Position numbers and translations under genes: made by a program. This document shows positions 5,239-13,902 of a stretch of 14,062 nucleotides of DNA, piece by piece. Positions within the stretch are counted from its first letter, which is position 1. Each line of letters begins with the position of its first letter. Under the pieces are notes generated by a model that was not told where the DNA came from, made no database searches, and saw only the letters and a program-made list of their open reading frames with translations. Source of the stretch: JBICHM01 sp043101835 (GTDB lineage: Bacteria; Planctomycetota; Phycisphaerae; Phycisphaerales; UBA1924); contig JBICHM010000181.1 in NCBI GenBank assembly GCA_043101835.1, positions 1-14,062 on the forward strand, given 5' to 3'.

Positions 5239-6605
5239 ACCGGCGTCTTCTTCAGGACACTCGCGTCGACGTGCGCGAACGCGCCGGCGATATCGCTGCG
5301 CAGCCCGTCGAGCGTTTCATCCCCGTAGAGCGGGAAGGCCCAGGTGCGGTCGGCGACAATGTCGCGCTCGGCGAGGCGCGCCTCGGCGAGATCGGCGGCG
5401 TGGACGAGTTCGTCGAGGCGTTCGCGGTTGGCCTCGCGGTAGTCGCGCAGGTCGCGCTGCATGTCCTGAAAGACGGCGGCGGGGTCCTCGCCGGCGGCGC
5501 GGAGGGCGCGGATGCGCTCGACGGCGTCGCGCTTGCGCCTCGCCGCGCCGTCGTCGCCGAGGAGCGTGGGGTCGTGGCGCGCGTGGTGCGCGGCCCAGCG
5601 GACCTTCGCGGCGCCCTCGGGCGTCGGGATCTCACTGCGAAGCGGGAGGCGCAGCGTCGCGGTGACGACGGCGACGGGCGCGAGGGGCTCGGCAAGCCAC
5701 GCGTCGATCCAGCGGTCGGTGACGGCGTCGTAGGCGCCGCCGCCCGTGCCATGAATGAACAGATCGCACCCGGCGAGGCGGACGATGGCGGTCATCAGCA
5801 GCGCGCGCGGCGCGAGGTGCGTGCGCGGGATGTCGGCGAGCTCGTGGGCGTAGACGCGCCGACGCGGCTCGCCGGGTGGGACGCGCCAGAGGGGCAGCTC
5901 GTAGCGGTCGGTGACCTCGTTGACGATGAGGCGCCCGACGCCCGCCTGCGGGAGTGATTCGGCGGCGGCGTTGTATGCGCTCGTGACGGCCTTGGGGTCG
6001 CGCGCCATGCGGTCGAGCAGTTCGGCGAAGAGGTCGGTGCGCGCAAGGTCGCTTGCGAAGAGCGTGGGCGCGGGATCGACGAGCGGCGAGATGAGGTCGC
6101 GCAGCGCCGCCTGCCCTTGGCGCGCGGCGGTGGGATCGCCGTCGTGCGCGGCGAATGCGTTGGCGATGCGCTGCGCGCCGCTTCGGATGCTCTCGAGCGG
6201 CGCATCGCTGGCGTCGACCGGCGTGACGCGCTGCGCTGGCGCCGAGCAGGCCGCGAAGCCGGTGGGTGTCGGCTCGGCGAAGCGACGCGTGTCGCTGCGG
6301 AGACGGTCCTGCGCGTCGGCGAGCGGCAGTCGCAGCGCGAAGGGATCGACCTCGTCCTGGTCGGGGACGATCCAGACCGGCGCCGCGTCGAGGGCGCCGG
6401 CCGCGGCGTCACAGGCGATGAACTTCGCGAGCACGCCCGGGTGCCAGAGGGCCGGCTGGTGGCCGGTCATCACGATGGGCCGGTCGGCAGGCAGGTCGCA
6501 CTGTTCGCGGAAGCGCCGGGCGCGCTTGTCGTTGCGCGTCGCGCGCCAGGACGCCATCCGTTCGGGCCAGGCGCTCGGCGGCGGATCGATCGTCACCCGC
6601 AACAC
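5235..6605 (-). CDS. BshC-like protein (bacillithiol cysteine-adding enzyme family)
   Basis: BshC adds cysteine to glucosaminyl-malate in the last step of bacillithiol synthesis. Family-like blocks in this 456-residue protein are VMTGHQPALWHPGVLAKF (45-62, compare TGQQ...GPLY..YK in BshC), VWIVPDQDEVD (77-87, compare the FW..EDHD strand), and LAPRALL followed by FIHGTGGGAYDAVTD (265-297, compare LRP...GGP.E.AY). The middle and C-terminus are helical, with REANRERLDELVHAADLAEA at 390-409. It is shorter than typical BshC (about 540 residues) and has His for the second residue of the GQQ motif, so its substrate may differ. It starts with GTG inside the glycosyltransferase gene (13 bp overlap), indicating coupled translation. 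No bshA or bshB is visible. The call rests on remembered family motifs, not on a search. Confidence 0.6.
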   Translation of the reverse strand: MLRVTIDPPPSAWPERMASWRATRNDKRARRFREQCDLPADRPIVMTGHQPALWHPGVLAKFIACDAAAGALDAAPVWIVPDQDEVDPFALRLPLADAQDRLRSDTRRFAEPTPTGFAACSAPAQRVTPVDASDAPLESIRSGAQRIANAFAAHDGDPTAARQGQAALRDLISPLVDPAPTLFASDLARTDLFAELLDRMARDPKAVTSAYNAAAESLPQAGVGRLIVNEVTDRYELPLWRVPPGEPRRRVYAHELADIPRTHLAPRALLMTAIVRLAGCDLFIHGTGGGAYDAVTDRWIDAWLAEPLAPVAVVTATLRLPLRSEIPTPEGAAKVRWAAHHARHDPTLLGDDGAARRKRDAVERIRALRAAGEDPAAVFQDMQRDLRDYREANRERLDELVHAADLAEARLAERDIVADRTWAFPLYGDETLDGLRSDIAGAFAHVDASVLKKTPV

Positions 6606-7339
6606 CCCGAGAGCAGCGCCGTCGACGCCGACGCGGGGAGCGCCTTGCTGAACCGCTCGATCTCACAGTGCAGCTGCTTGCGGTAGTGCTCCAGGCGGAC
6701 CTCCGGGTCATCGAGATGGCCGCCGAAGTGCCGGTTCGGATCGTTGTAGATCAGGCTGACCGGGATCTCGCGCACTCGCAGCCCCGAGGCGACGCCGCGG
6801 ACCCACAGCTGCATCGGGAATGCATAGCCGTTCTCGTTGAACTCGATCTTCTCGATCGCGCTGACGCGGTGCGACTTGAAGCCGCAGAAGGCATCGGTGA
6901 TCGAGAGCCCGAGGCGCTCGTTGATTTCGGCGGTGATGCGGGTGTTGATGGCGCGCCGGTCGGCGGGCGGGGCGTCGGGCGACGGGCTGAGGGCGTGGTA
7001 GCGCGAGCCGCTGATGATGTCGGCGTCGCCGTCGGCCTGGGCTTCGAGGAACCGGGGAATCAGCGCCGGCTCGTGCTGCTCGTCGCAGTCCATCGTGATG
7101 ACCCAGTCGTACTTGAGCGTGCTTGCCCAGAGGAAGGCGTCGCGGAGGGACCGTCCGTAGCCGCGGTTGACGCTGTGGCGGATCACCTCGACAGGGTGCT
7201 GCGCGAGCATGCAGGGGGTGGAGTCGGTTGAGCCGTCATCGATGACGAGCACATCGGAGGCGTGCTCGAGGACGCGCGGGAGCACGCGATCGATGTACTT
7301 CTGTTCGTTGTAAACCGGAATGGCCACCAGCGTGCGCAT
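6593..7339 (-). CDS. Family-2 glycosyltransferase (polyprenol-phosphate sugar transferase-like)
   Basis: The 248-residue cytoplasmic enzyme shows the GT-A fold signatures of the DPM1/ArnC-like branch of GT2: VAIPVYNE (5-12), DVLVIDDGSTDSTPCML (29-45) that binds the nucleotide sugar, NRGYGRSLRDAF (58-69), the metal-binding region ITMDCDEQHEPALIPRF (81-97, DxD-like Asp84/Asp86), IISGSRY (108-114), and ITDAFCGFKSHR (147-158). No transmembrane helix is present, so it probably uses a membrane lipid-phosphate acceptor as a peripheral protein, as DPM1 does. ATG 7339 is chosen because GGAG lies seven bases upstream and the fold begins at once; an upstream GTG at 7363 would add only eight unconserved residues. 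It lies 135 bp after the Lpt-like gene and overlaps the BshC-like gene. Sugar and acceptor cannot be told from sequence. Confidence 0.88.
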   Translation of the reverse strand: MRTLVAIPVYNEQKYIDRVLPRVLEHASDVLVIDDGSTDSTPCMLAQHPVEVIRHSVNRGYGRSLRDAFLWASTLKYDWVITMDCDEQHEPALIPRFLEAQADGDADIISGSRYHALSPSPDAPPADRRAINTRITAEINERLGLSITDAFCGFKSHRVSAIEKIEFNENGYAFPMQLWVRGVASGLRVREIPVSLIYNDPNRHFGGHLDDPEVRLEHYRKQLHCEIERFSKALPASASTALLSGCCG

Positions 7340-7474
7340 GCATCGACTCCGTGTCCCGGCCACTGGGCCGGCGCCACCCCACGCGAGCCCCGAACGGCGG
7401 CACGCCGCTCCGCGGCCGGGGCGATGCTACGCAGCGGGATGGGCAGGGCCAACCGGCGCCTCGCGGGAGCGCGA

Positions 7475-10420
7475 TCAGCGGGGCGTCGTCGCCGCCCCGG
7501 CGTCGCGCCACTCGAGCCGGTCGCGCACGAGGTCCCAGCGCAGCAGCGATCCGGTCAGCGGCGTCGGGTTGTTCGCGTCGAAGAGCGTGACGGCGTTGCC
7601 CAGCGCCGCGGTCGCCTCCGCGACGCCCGTCGAGGCGTCGTAGAGCAGGCGATCGGCGATGAGCTGGCGCGTGCCGCGCCGGACGTACACGGCCCCGGAG
7701 GCTTCGGCGGAGCGCAGCTCCGCTTCCTGGTTCGGATCGCTGGGCAGCGTCATCTGCGCGGTGAGGCGCTCGCACTCGAGTTCGGTCATCTCGTCGCCGC
7801 CGGGCGGGAGCTGACGCAGGCGCACCTGCCGGCTCATGACGGCGCTGCCGTTGTCGCGATCGAAGACGAGGTCGCCCTCCCACTCGAAGAGCGTGCTGCC
7901 GCGGACATCGAAGACGCTCGCGGCGTCCTCGTCGGTCGACTCCCCGCCCTCCTGCCGGTTCTCGATGAGCAGGCGCCCGGGGTGCGGGACGAGCAGGTCA
8001 TTCTGGGCGATACGCGCATCGATCGAGCGGGACTCGAGGAAGACGACGCTTTCGAGGCGGAGCCCGGTGTCGGCCTCCGGATCGCGCACGTACTGGCGGC
8101 TTTCGACCTGCACCGGTTCGTCGCCGGCGCCCTCGTGCGATGCGCCGTAGAGCAGGACGCGCTGGATGGCCCCTTGCGCGTCGGCCACGGCGCCGCCGGC
8201 GCGCGGTGCGGGCTGGGTGTCGGGCGTCAGCGACACGACGATCCGCTCGGCCTCCGCCCGGTCACGCGAGAGGGCGTCGAGTTCGGCCGTCGCGATGCAG
8301 TCGCCTGAGAACTCCACCTCGTCGCGCGTCCCGTCGTAGCGCATGCTCCCGGACCACTCGACCTGGGCGCGCTCGTAGCCGACGCCTTCGCGGCTGGGGC
8401 GCGCGTAGTTCAGCACGCCGGCGCCGAAGACGGTGAGTCGCTCGGTGTTCGCTTCGATGCGCATCGATTCGCCGGTGATCGCGGCGTTGTCCTGGCGCAG
8501 GATCGCGGGCTGACCGGTGATGTCGAAGACGCCCTCCTGCACCTGGGCGCGGAGTTCGTCGCCCGAGAGTTCGGCGCCCTCCGGCGTACGGACGAGCACG
8601 CCGAGATCGGCGGTGAGGTCGCTCACGGCAAGTTCGCCATCATCGAGGCGCACGACGGTTGCTTCGACGAGTTCGCCTTCCAGACTGGCGCCGTCGCGCT
8701 CGGCGCGGACGGCGCCCTCTGCGGTGTCGAGCGTCGGTGTCGGCTCGGTGGCCTCGGTGTCGAACTCGACCTCGACGCGCCGCGCGAGCAGCGCGCCGTC
8801 GTCGCCCGCATCGGCTGCCGCGCCGCCTTCGACGAACACGCGCGAGATCGTCGGCGCGCCGGTCGGCGTCGTGGCGAGTTCGGCCCGGATGAACTCGCCG
8901 GTGACGAACGCGTCGCCGTAGCGCGCCTCGGCGGCGCCGGCGAAGATCGCCTCCTCGATGGGCGAGGCGGCGCGCAGGTCCACGAGGCCGCCGGCGGTCG
9001 CGAGAATAAAGTCGCTCCGCTCGCGCCATGTGATGCGCTGGCGCTGGCGTTCGCGTTCTTCGGCGAGGGAGCGGAGCACGCCCGGCCCGGGCACGGCGCC
9101 GACGCCGGTCGTGAGGTTCAACTCGAGGCGCCCGGCGAGGAGTTCCGCATCGCCGGGCACGCGCACGGCGACACCGGTCTCGCCGACGCCGGTGAGCGCG
9201 AGGCGGCGCGTGGTCAGGCCGTAGTCAAGCGTCGCGGCGCGGGCGCTGGCGCCGGTCTGCCGGTCGTCGATCTCGACAAGCCCCGACGTCGGGGCCGTGA
9301 AGCGCATCGCGAGGTCATCCTGCGCGAGCGCCTGGGGCTGCTGGGCTTCCGGGCGGACCGTCAGCGCGCCGGCCCAGGCGACGGTGATCTCCTCGACCGC
9401 TTCCGGCGCGCTCTGGCTGCGCGCGGTGTCGTTCGTGGTTGCGCGCTCGTCGGCGGGCTGGTCGAAGCCGGCGATGGCGCCGTCGGGCAGCGCGCCGCCG
9501 ACGAGGCGCGCCCAGAGGTCGAGGCGGTCGGAGGCGAGCGTCCGCCCCCCCATCGCCACACGCACGCCGGAGTCGAACTCGGCGCGATAGAAGTCGATCG
9601 TCGGCGCTTCGTCGGCGGGCGCGCCCTGGCCGCCGGACTCGCCCGGCGTGGTCTCGGCGCGCTGGAGTTCGGCGGGCGTGATGCGCACGAAGCCATCGCG
9701 CTCGGTGCGGAGCAGCGCGAGACGGCGGCCGCGCTGGTCGACGAGCAGATCGAGCCCCTCGAAGCGGGCGCGGAGCCCGGGGGCGGTGATCTCGACCAGC
9801 CCGGGGGCGCCGAGTTCGCCGATGGCGGTGTCGAAGACGAGCGCATCGGTGGCGAGCGTCAGCGACGGCTCCGGCTCCGGGCGGGTTTCCTCCTCGCCGG
9901 TGCGCGGGGCGCGATGCTGCACACCGCCGGCGGCGTCGTAGACGCGCACGCGCACGCTGCCGCTGAAACGCCCGGACTCGGGCTCCTGCCCCGTGCGCTG
10001 CTGGCTGAAGTTGAGTGTGTCGGCGTCGATGACGACTGTGCGCCCGCGCTCGAGGTACAGCCAGGCGCGCGGCTTGGTCACGTGGAACCGGCCGGCCTCC
10101 TGGGGCGTGAACTCGTCGTAGAAGAGCTCCTGCACGACGCGGTTCTGCTCGTCCACGAGCTCGATGCGCCCCTCGTCGGCGCCGGCGATGACGTCCTGGA
10201 TGTTCTCAGGATCGACCGCCGGCCGGTCGGCGATGGTGGGCGCGGGCGGGGCGTCGAGGGGTTGCTCGGGCGCCTGGCCGGGCGCGGTGGCGACGGACCA
10301 GGCGACAAGCCCGATGACGCCGGCGAGGACGGCGCCCGCCACGGCGTAGCCGGCGGTGCGCGTCGAGAAGGCGCGTCGGGTGCGCGGCCGGGTTTCGTGG
10401 TGCAGTCGATCGACGGGCAT
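7475..10420 (-). CDS. Very large LptC/LptA (OstA)-like envelope protein
   Basis: The 981-residue product starts with an Arg-rich tail and one membrane anchor (about 22-45), then is predicted almost wholly as short beta strands. Residues 84-250 look LptC-like: IELVDEQNRVVQELFYDEFT, HVTKPRAWLYLERGRTVVID, ADTLNFSQQ, then GAPGLVEITAPGLRARFEGL. Later stretches repeat the OstA/LptA style of 'modified form, strand, make-over' repeats, such as AEFDSGVRVAMGGRTLASDR (280-299), LSGDELRAQVQEGVFDITGQ, EANTERLTVFGAGVLNYARP and, near the C-terminus, ASGAVYVRRGTRQLIADRLL. LptC anchors and LptA bridges LPS transport across the periplasm; they are normally about 190 and 180 residues. The gene follows kdsD by 41 bp, as lptC/lptA follow kdsD in enterobacteria. 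No Shine-Dalgarno precedes the ATG; a TACGAT box seven bases upstream raises the possibility of a second, leaderless start. Terminal LptD-type barrel is absent. Confidence 0.75.
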   Translation of the reverse strand: MPVDRLHHETRPRTRRAFSTRTAGYAVAGAVLAGVIGLVAWSVATAPGQAPEQPLDAPPAPTIADRPAVDPENIQDVIAGADEGRIELVDEQNRVVQELFYDEFTPQEAGRFHVTKPRAWLYLERGRTVVIDADTLNFSQQRTGQEPESGRFSGSVRVRVYDAAGGVQHRAPRTGEEETRPEPEPSLTLATDALVFDTAIGELGAPGLVEITAPGLRARFEGLDLLVDQRGRRLALLRTERDGFVRITPAELQRAETTPGESGGQGAPADEAPTIDFYRAEFDSGVRVAMGGRTLASDRLDLWARLVGGALPDGAIAGFDQPADERATTNDTARSQSAPEAVEEITVAWAGALTVRPEAQQPQALAQDDLAMRFTAPTSGLVEIDDRQTGASARAATLDYGLTTRRLALTGVGETGVAVRVPGDAELLAGRLELNLTTGVGAVPGPGVLRSLAEERERQRQRITWRERSDFILATAGGLVDLRAASPIEEAIFAGAAEARYGDAFVTGEFIRAELATTPTGAPTISRVFVEGGAAADAGDDGALLARRVEVEFDTEATEPTPTLDTAEGAVRAERDGASLEGELVEATVVRLDDGELAVSDLTADLGVLVRTPEGAELSGDELRAQVQEGVFDITGQPAILRQDNAAITGESMRIEANTERLTVFGAGVLNYARPSREGVGYERAQVEWSGSMRYDGTRDEVEFSGDCIATAELDALSRDRAEAERIVVSLTPDTQPAPRAGGAVADAQGAIQRVLLYGASHEGAGDEPVQVESRQYVRDPEADTGLRLESVVFLESRSIDARIAQNDLLVPHPGRLLIENRQEGGESTDEDAASVFDVRGSTLFEWEGDLVFDRDNGSAVMSRQVRLRQLPPGGDEMTELECERLTAQMTLPSDPNQEAELRSAEASGAVYVRRGTRQLIADRLLYDASTGVAEATAALGNAVTLFDANNPTPLTGSLLRWDLVRDRLEWRDAGAATTPR

Positions 10421-10427
10421 CGGGCAG

Positions 10428-10433
10428 ATCGTA
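10428..10433 (-). promoter_or_regulatory. Possible -10 box before the Lpt-like gene
   Basis: TACGAT on the minus strand lies seven bases upstream of ATG 10420, the same geometry as the prfB -10 box. No good -35 hexamer is visible at the expected distance, so an internal leaderless start within the kdsD unit is only a possibility. Confidence 0.25.
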
Positions 10434-10461
10434 CACGCCCGGCGCGGGGCGTTCGGGGTGA

Positions 10462-11496
10462 TCAGTCGCGCGCCACCTTCAGTGCAAGCACATCCTGAAC
10501 ATCGAGGACGCCGACCGGGTGGCCCGAGGCGTCCACCACGGGGATTTCGTCCTGGCGATGCTCGCGGATCATGCGAAGCGCGTCCTGCACGAGCGCGGTG
10601 TCGGGCAACGTGCGCGGGGAGCGCGTCATGACCTCTTCGATGGGGCGCCGGAGGTGGTCGGGCCCCTGCAGAACAAGGCGCCGGAGATCGCCGTCGGTGA
10701 AGAGACCGACGAGGACGTCCGCGTCGTTGACGAGCACCATCGCGCCGGGCCGGCGCGTCGTGCCGGACGCGATCTCGAGTGCGTCGAGCACCGAGCCCTC
10801 GGCGCGGACGATGGGCAGGTTTTCTCCGGCCTTGAAGCGGAGGATGTCGCGCACGGGGCGGAGAAGCTCGCCGAGCCAGCCGCCGGGGTGGCGCTTTCGG
10901 AAGTCGTCGGCGGTGAATGCCAGACGCCGGCTGGCGGCCAGCGAGAGCGCATCGCCGAGGGCGAGCGTCGCGGTGGTCGATGAGGTGGGCGCGAGGCTCA
11001 TGTGGCAGGCCTCCTCGACGACGCCGACGCCAAGAGGCACGGTCGAGAGGCGTTCGAGGCTGCTGGTCCCCGTGCCGCGCGTGATCGAGATGACCGGGAC
11101 GGCGTCCTGCCTGAGGATGCTGGCGAGGGCCACTGCCTCGTCGGTCTCACCGGAGTAGGAGAGCAGCAGCGCGCAGTCGCCGGCGCGGAAGCGTCCGAGA
11201 TCGCCGTGGACCGCCTCGGCGGGATGCACGAAGTGGCTGGCGACGCCGACGCTGGCCATTGTGGCGGAGATCTTCTGGCCGATGAGGCCGCTCTTGCCCA
11301 TGCCGCTGACGACGACGCTGGCCTTGGCCTCGACGCTGGCGACCATGATGTCGACGGCCTTCGAGAAGGAGGCGTCGACACGGTCCGCGGCGAGGCGGAT
11401 GGCGTCGGCTTCGGCCTCGAGCGCGCGGACGGCGAAGGCGAGCTCCTCGTCCTGCGGTGTTCGGGGCGTTCGGTCTGTGGCTGCGGGCTGCGTCAT
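10462..11496 (-). CDS. kdsD: Arabinose-5-phosphate isomerase
   Basis: KdsD converts ribulose 5-phosphate to arabinose 5-phosphate, the first step to Kdo for the LPS inner core. The 344-residue protein (E. coli 328) has a SIS domain at about 40-190 with VVVSGMGKSGLIGQKI (61-76), HFVHPAEAVHGDLGRF (88-103), SYSGETDEAV (113-122) and LAPTSSTTATLALGDAL (168-184), then FRKRHPGGWLGELLRPV (199-215) carrying the conserved active-site His203. Two CBS domains follow (about 220-277 and 287-343). All family signature blocks are intact. ATG 11496 is used because family homology starts soon after; AAGG lies three bases upstream, which is close. A TACCCT box at 11511-11506 could be its -10 element. It leads the envelope unit that includes the Lpt-like gene and is divergent from scpA across 73 bp. 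Confidence 0.93.
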   Translation of the reverse strand: MTQPAATDRTPRTPQDEELAFAVRALEAEADAIRLAADRVDASFSKAVDIMVASVEAKASVVVSGMGKSGLIGQKISATMASVGVASHFVHPAEAVHGDLGRFRAGDCALLLSYSGETDEAVALASILRQDAVPVISITRGTGTSSLERLSTVPLGVGVVEEACHMSLAPTSSTTATLALGDALSLAASRRLAFTADDFRKRHPGGWLGELLRPVRDILRFKAGENLPIVRAEGSVLDALEIASGTTRRPGAMVLVNDADVLVGLFTDGDLRRLVLQGPDHLRRPIEEVMTRSPRTLPDTALVQDALRMIREHRQDEIPVVDASGHPVGVLDVQDVLALKVARD

Positions 11497-11569
11497 GTGC
11501 CTTACAGGGTACACTCGCCGAGCCGGCGACAGGCGTCGGCGCGAGCGACTTCCCGCGTGTGGGGCCCCG

Positions 11570-12400
11570 ATGGCGAGCACCGAATACCAGGTCCGGCTGG
11601 ACGCGTTCGAGGGGCCCCTCGACCTGCTGCTCTACCTCATCCGCAAGGCGGAGGTGGAGATCACCGACATCCCGATCGCACGGATCGCCGACCAGTATCT
11701 GACGTATCTCGAGCAGATCGACGCGATCGACATCGACCTCGCGGGGGATTTCCTCGTGATGGCGGCGACGCTGATGGAGATCAAGTCGCGCGTCATTGCG
11801 CCGCGCACCGCCGAGCCTGGCGAGGAGAGCGAGGGTGACGCCGGCGCCGACGAGGCGCGTCCCGATGCGCCCTTCGACCCGCGTTCGGAACTCGTGCAGC
11901 AGTTGCTCGAGTACCAGCGGTATCGCGAGGCGGCGGACCTGCTCGAGCAGCGCAAGGAGGACTGGGCGCGCCGGTTCGACGCGGCGCCGGCGGGGATCGA
12001 TGACGAGGCCGTCGCCGCGGCGCGCCCCGACCCGGCCGAAGCGCCGGTCGAGGATGTCGAGCTGTACGACCTCGTCGAGGCCTTCAGCCGCATCATGGCG
12101 GCGGTGGACTTCAATCGCATCGGCGCCCACCACGTTCACATGGAGACCGACGACACCCCGCTCGAGGTGCACGCGGCCGATGTTGTGGACCTGCTGGAGC
12201 GCGAGGGCGACGAGGCTCGCGCCATGCCCTTCCGTCGCGTCTTCGAGGGGCGGCCGCGCGTGCAGATGATCGGTCTCTTCCTCGCGGTGCTGGAGCTCAC
12301 GCGTCAGCATCGGATCGAGGTCGCCCAGGAGCGGGTGGATGGCGAGATCGTCATCCGCCTCCGCCCGGCTGACGAAGAGGCGGGTGTGACGCCGGTCTGA
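11570..12400 (+). CDS. scpA: Segregation and condensation protein A (kleisin)
   Basis: ScpA is the kleisin that bridges SMC heads and binds ScpB in the bacterial condensin that organises and separates chromosomes. The 276-residue protein has the family N-terminus, FEGPLDLLLYLIRKAEVEIT (13-32) with DIPIARIADQYLTYL (33-47), then DLAGDFLVMAATLMEIKSR (56-74), which binds the SMC neck. A variable acidic linker (80-165) follows, then the C-terminal winged helix at about 215-265 with RPRVQMIGLFLAVLELTRQH (228-247) and a final DGEIVIRL strand that contacts the SMC cap. Length and blocks are normal. The ATG at 11570 is preceded by GGGG a few bases upstream and the homology starts at residue 6; longer frames reach into the divergent kdsD gene. 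scpB, often adjacent, is not in the window. Confidence 0.93.
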   Translation: MASTEYQVRLDAFEGPLDLLLYLIRKAEVEITDIPIARIADQYLTYLEQIDAIDIDLAGDFLVMAATLMEIKSRVIAPRTAEPGEESEGDAGADEARPDAPFDPRSELVQQLLEYQRYREAADLLEQRKEDWARRFDAAPAGIDDEAVAAARPDPAEAPVEDVELYDLVEAFSRIMAAVDFNRIGAHHVHMETDDTPLEVHAADVVDLLEREGDEARAMPFRRVFEGRPRVQMIGLFLAVLELTRQHRIEVAQERVDGEIVIRLRPADEEAGVTPV

Positions 12401-12487
12401 AACGGATCGCCGGCGCTTCCGAAGGAACGGACGAATGGGGGCTCGGGCGGGGATGCCCAGTCGCGAGGGGGGCGATCCGCAACGCGG

Positions 12488-12501
12488 CCCCTTGTGAGGG
12501 G
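12488..12501 (+). repeat. Small hairpin in the scpA-to-adaptor intergenic region
   Basis: CCCCT, loop TGTG, AGGGG form a perfect five-base stem within the 179 bp between scpA and the adaptor gene. No T-run follows, so it is not a clear terminator. Nothing else was recognised in this intergenic stretch, and no convincing promoter pair was found. Confidence 0.25.
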
Positions 12502-12579
12502 TACAGTTCCTCGGGCGGGCACAGAACCCGAACATGCACGGCGAGGCCGCCACGCCGTCACAGGGGAACCGGAGCAGCA

Positions 12580-13902
12580 ATGGGGACGCTCGGCACGGCT
12601 ATCAAGTGGACCATGGGCGCCGTGGTCGTCGGCGGCTTTGTCGTCGTCGGCGCCGGGGTGTTCCTGTACCCGTCGCTGAAGAAGCTCGCGAGCTTCGAGG
12701 GCAACGGCGGCGAGACGGTGCGCACGATCGAGCTGGTCCCCGGCCGGCTGGTGCGGACGGTGAGCGCCCCGGGCGAGTTGGAGCCGCGCAGCCGCGTGTC
12801 GATCTCGGCGCGCGTCGCGGCGCTGATCACGGAGCTTCCCTACGAAGAGGGCGACCTCGTCAAGGCGGGCGATGTGGTGGTGCGCCTTGATGACAAGGAC
12901 CTTCGCGCCCAGATGGACCGCGCGGAGGCCACTTTCCGCAGCGAGCGGGCTCGCTTCGAGGCGGCGCGGGCCGAGTACATCAACGCGGTCTCGAACTGGG
13001 AGCGGATCAGCGACCTGTTCAACAGCGAGGACGTGAGCAAGGCGGAGCTCGACCAGGCGGTGCAGCGGATGGAGACGGCCGAGGCGAACCAGAACGCCGC
13101 GGAGCACTCGATCGCCGTCGCCCAGGCGGGCGTCGACCAGGCGCGCGAGAATCTGAAGTACGCGACGATCACCTCCCCCATCGACGGGCGTGTCACCACC
13201 GTGAACGCGGAGGTCGGCGAGCTGGTCGTCACCGGCACGATGAACAACCCCGGGACGGTGATACTCGAGGTCGCGGACCTCTCGGATATGATCGACCGCG
13301 CCGAGATCGATGAGATCGACATCGCAGAGATCGAGATCGGTCAGCCGACGCGTGTGTCGATCAACGCCTACCCGGACGAGGTCTTCGAGGGCGAGGTGCG
13401 ACTCGTCTCGCTGCAGAGCGCCTTCTCGACCCAGGACCGCGCGAAGATCTACGAGACCGAGATCCTCCTGCATCTCGACGAGGGGCGGACGCTGCTGTCC
13501 GGCCTGACGGCGAATGTCGACATCGAGATCGAGACGCTCGAGGGCGTGCTTCTCGCACCCAGCCAGGCCGTGCAGGAACTGCGCACCGACGAACTGCCCG
13601 ACGAGATCCGGAACGATCCGAACATCGACCAGGCGAAGACGTTCACGCGCGTCATTTACCGCGTGGAGAACGGGCGAGCGCTCGCGTCGCCGGTGCGGAT
13701 CGGGCCGAGCGACCTGACCACGACCGCCATCGAGGCCGGCCTCGCTCAGGGCGACCAGATCATCGTGGGCCCCTGGAAGATGCTGCAGAAGCTCGAGCAC
13801 AACATGGCCGTGCGTCCGGAGTCGTCCTCAACGGCCAGTGCGCCGGAGACGGCCGACACCGGCGCCGAGCCTGCGGTGATCGCGAGCGGGGCCGCCAAGT
13901 GA
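12580..13902 (+). CDS. MacA-like periplasmic adaptor of an ABC efflux system
   Basis: This membrane-fusion (HlyD/MacA-type) protein of 440 residues links an inner-membrane transporter to an outer-membrane channel. An N-terminal membrane helix spans about 12-30. The lipoyl half-motifs surround a coiled-coil hairpin: GELEPRSRVSISARVAALIT then PYEEGDLVKAGDVVVRLDDK (87-106), helices about 107-190, and YATITSPIDGRVTTVNAEVG (194-213). The beta-barrel follows (about 230-316, with IEIGQPTRVSINAYPDEVFE) and a membrane-proximal domain ends near 405. The last 30 residues are a Thr/Ala/Glu-rich tail. GGAG five bases before ATG 12580 fixes the start. It overlaps the next gene by GTGA, and that gene is a MacB-like ATPase, so this is the adaptor of a MacAB-type tripartite pump. 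An outer-membrane channel would be expected nearby but is beyond the window. Confidence 0.9.
   Translation: MGTLGTAIKWTMGAVVVGGFVVVGAGVFLYPSLKKLASFEGNGGETVRTIELVPGRLVRTVSAPGELEPRSRVSISARVAALITELPYEEGDLVKAGDVVVRLDDKDLRAQMDRAEATFRSERARFEAARAEYINAVSNWERISDLFNSEDVSKAELDQAVQRMETAEANQNAAEHSIAVAQAGVDQARENLKYATITSPIDGRVTTVNAEVGELVVTGTMNNPGTVILEVADLSDMIDRAEIDEIDIAEIEIGQPTRVSINAYPDEVFEGEVRLVSLQSAFSTQDRAKIYETEILLHLDEGRTLLSGLTANVDIEIETLEGVLLAPSQAVQELRTDELPDEIRNDPNIDQAKTFTRVIYRVENGRALASPVRIGPSDLTTTAIEAGLAQGDQIIVGPWKMLQKLEHNMAVRPESSSTASAPETADTGAEPAVIASGAAK

Noticed and set aside
7395..7407. Terminator between the Lpt-like gene and the glycosyltransferase
   Set aside because: CGGCG/CGCCG gives only a five-base stem with a three-base loop and no T-run; several such stems occur by chance in this GC-rich DNA.
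12304..13800. 498-codon minus-strand open frame opposite the adaptor gene
   Set aside because: It is antisense to scpA's end and the MacA-like gene, both with strong family motifs; the product is repetitive Leu/Arg/Asp/Val sequence typical of reverse-strand shadows.
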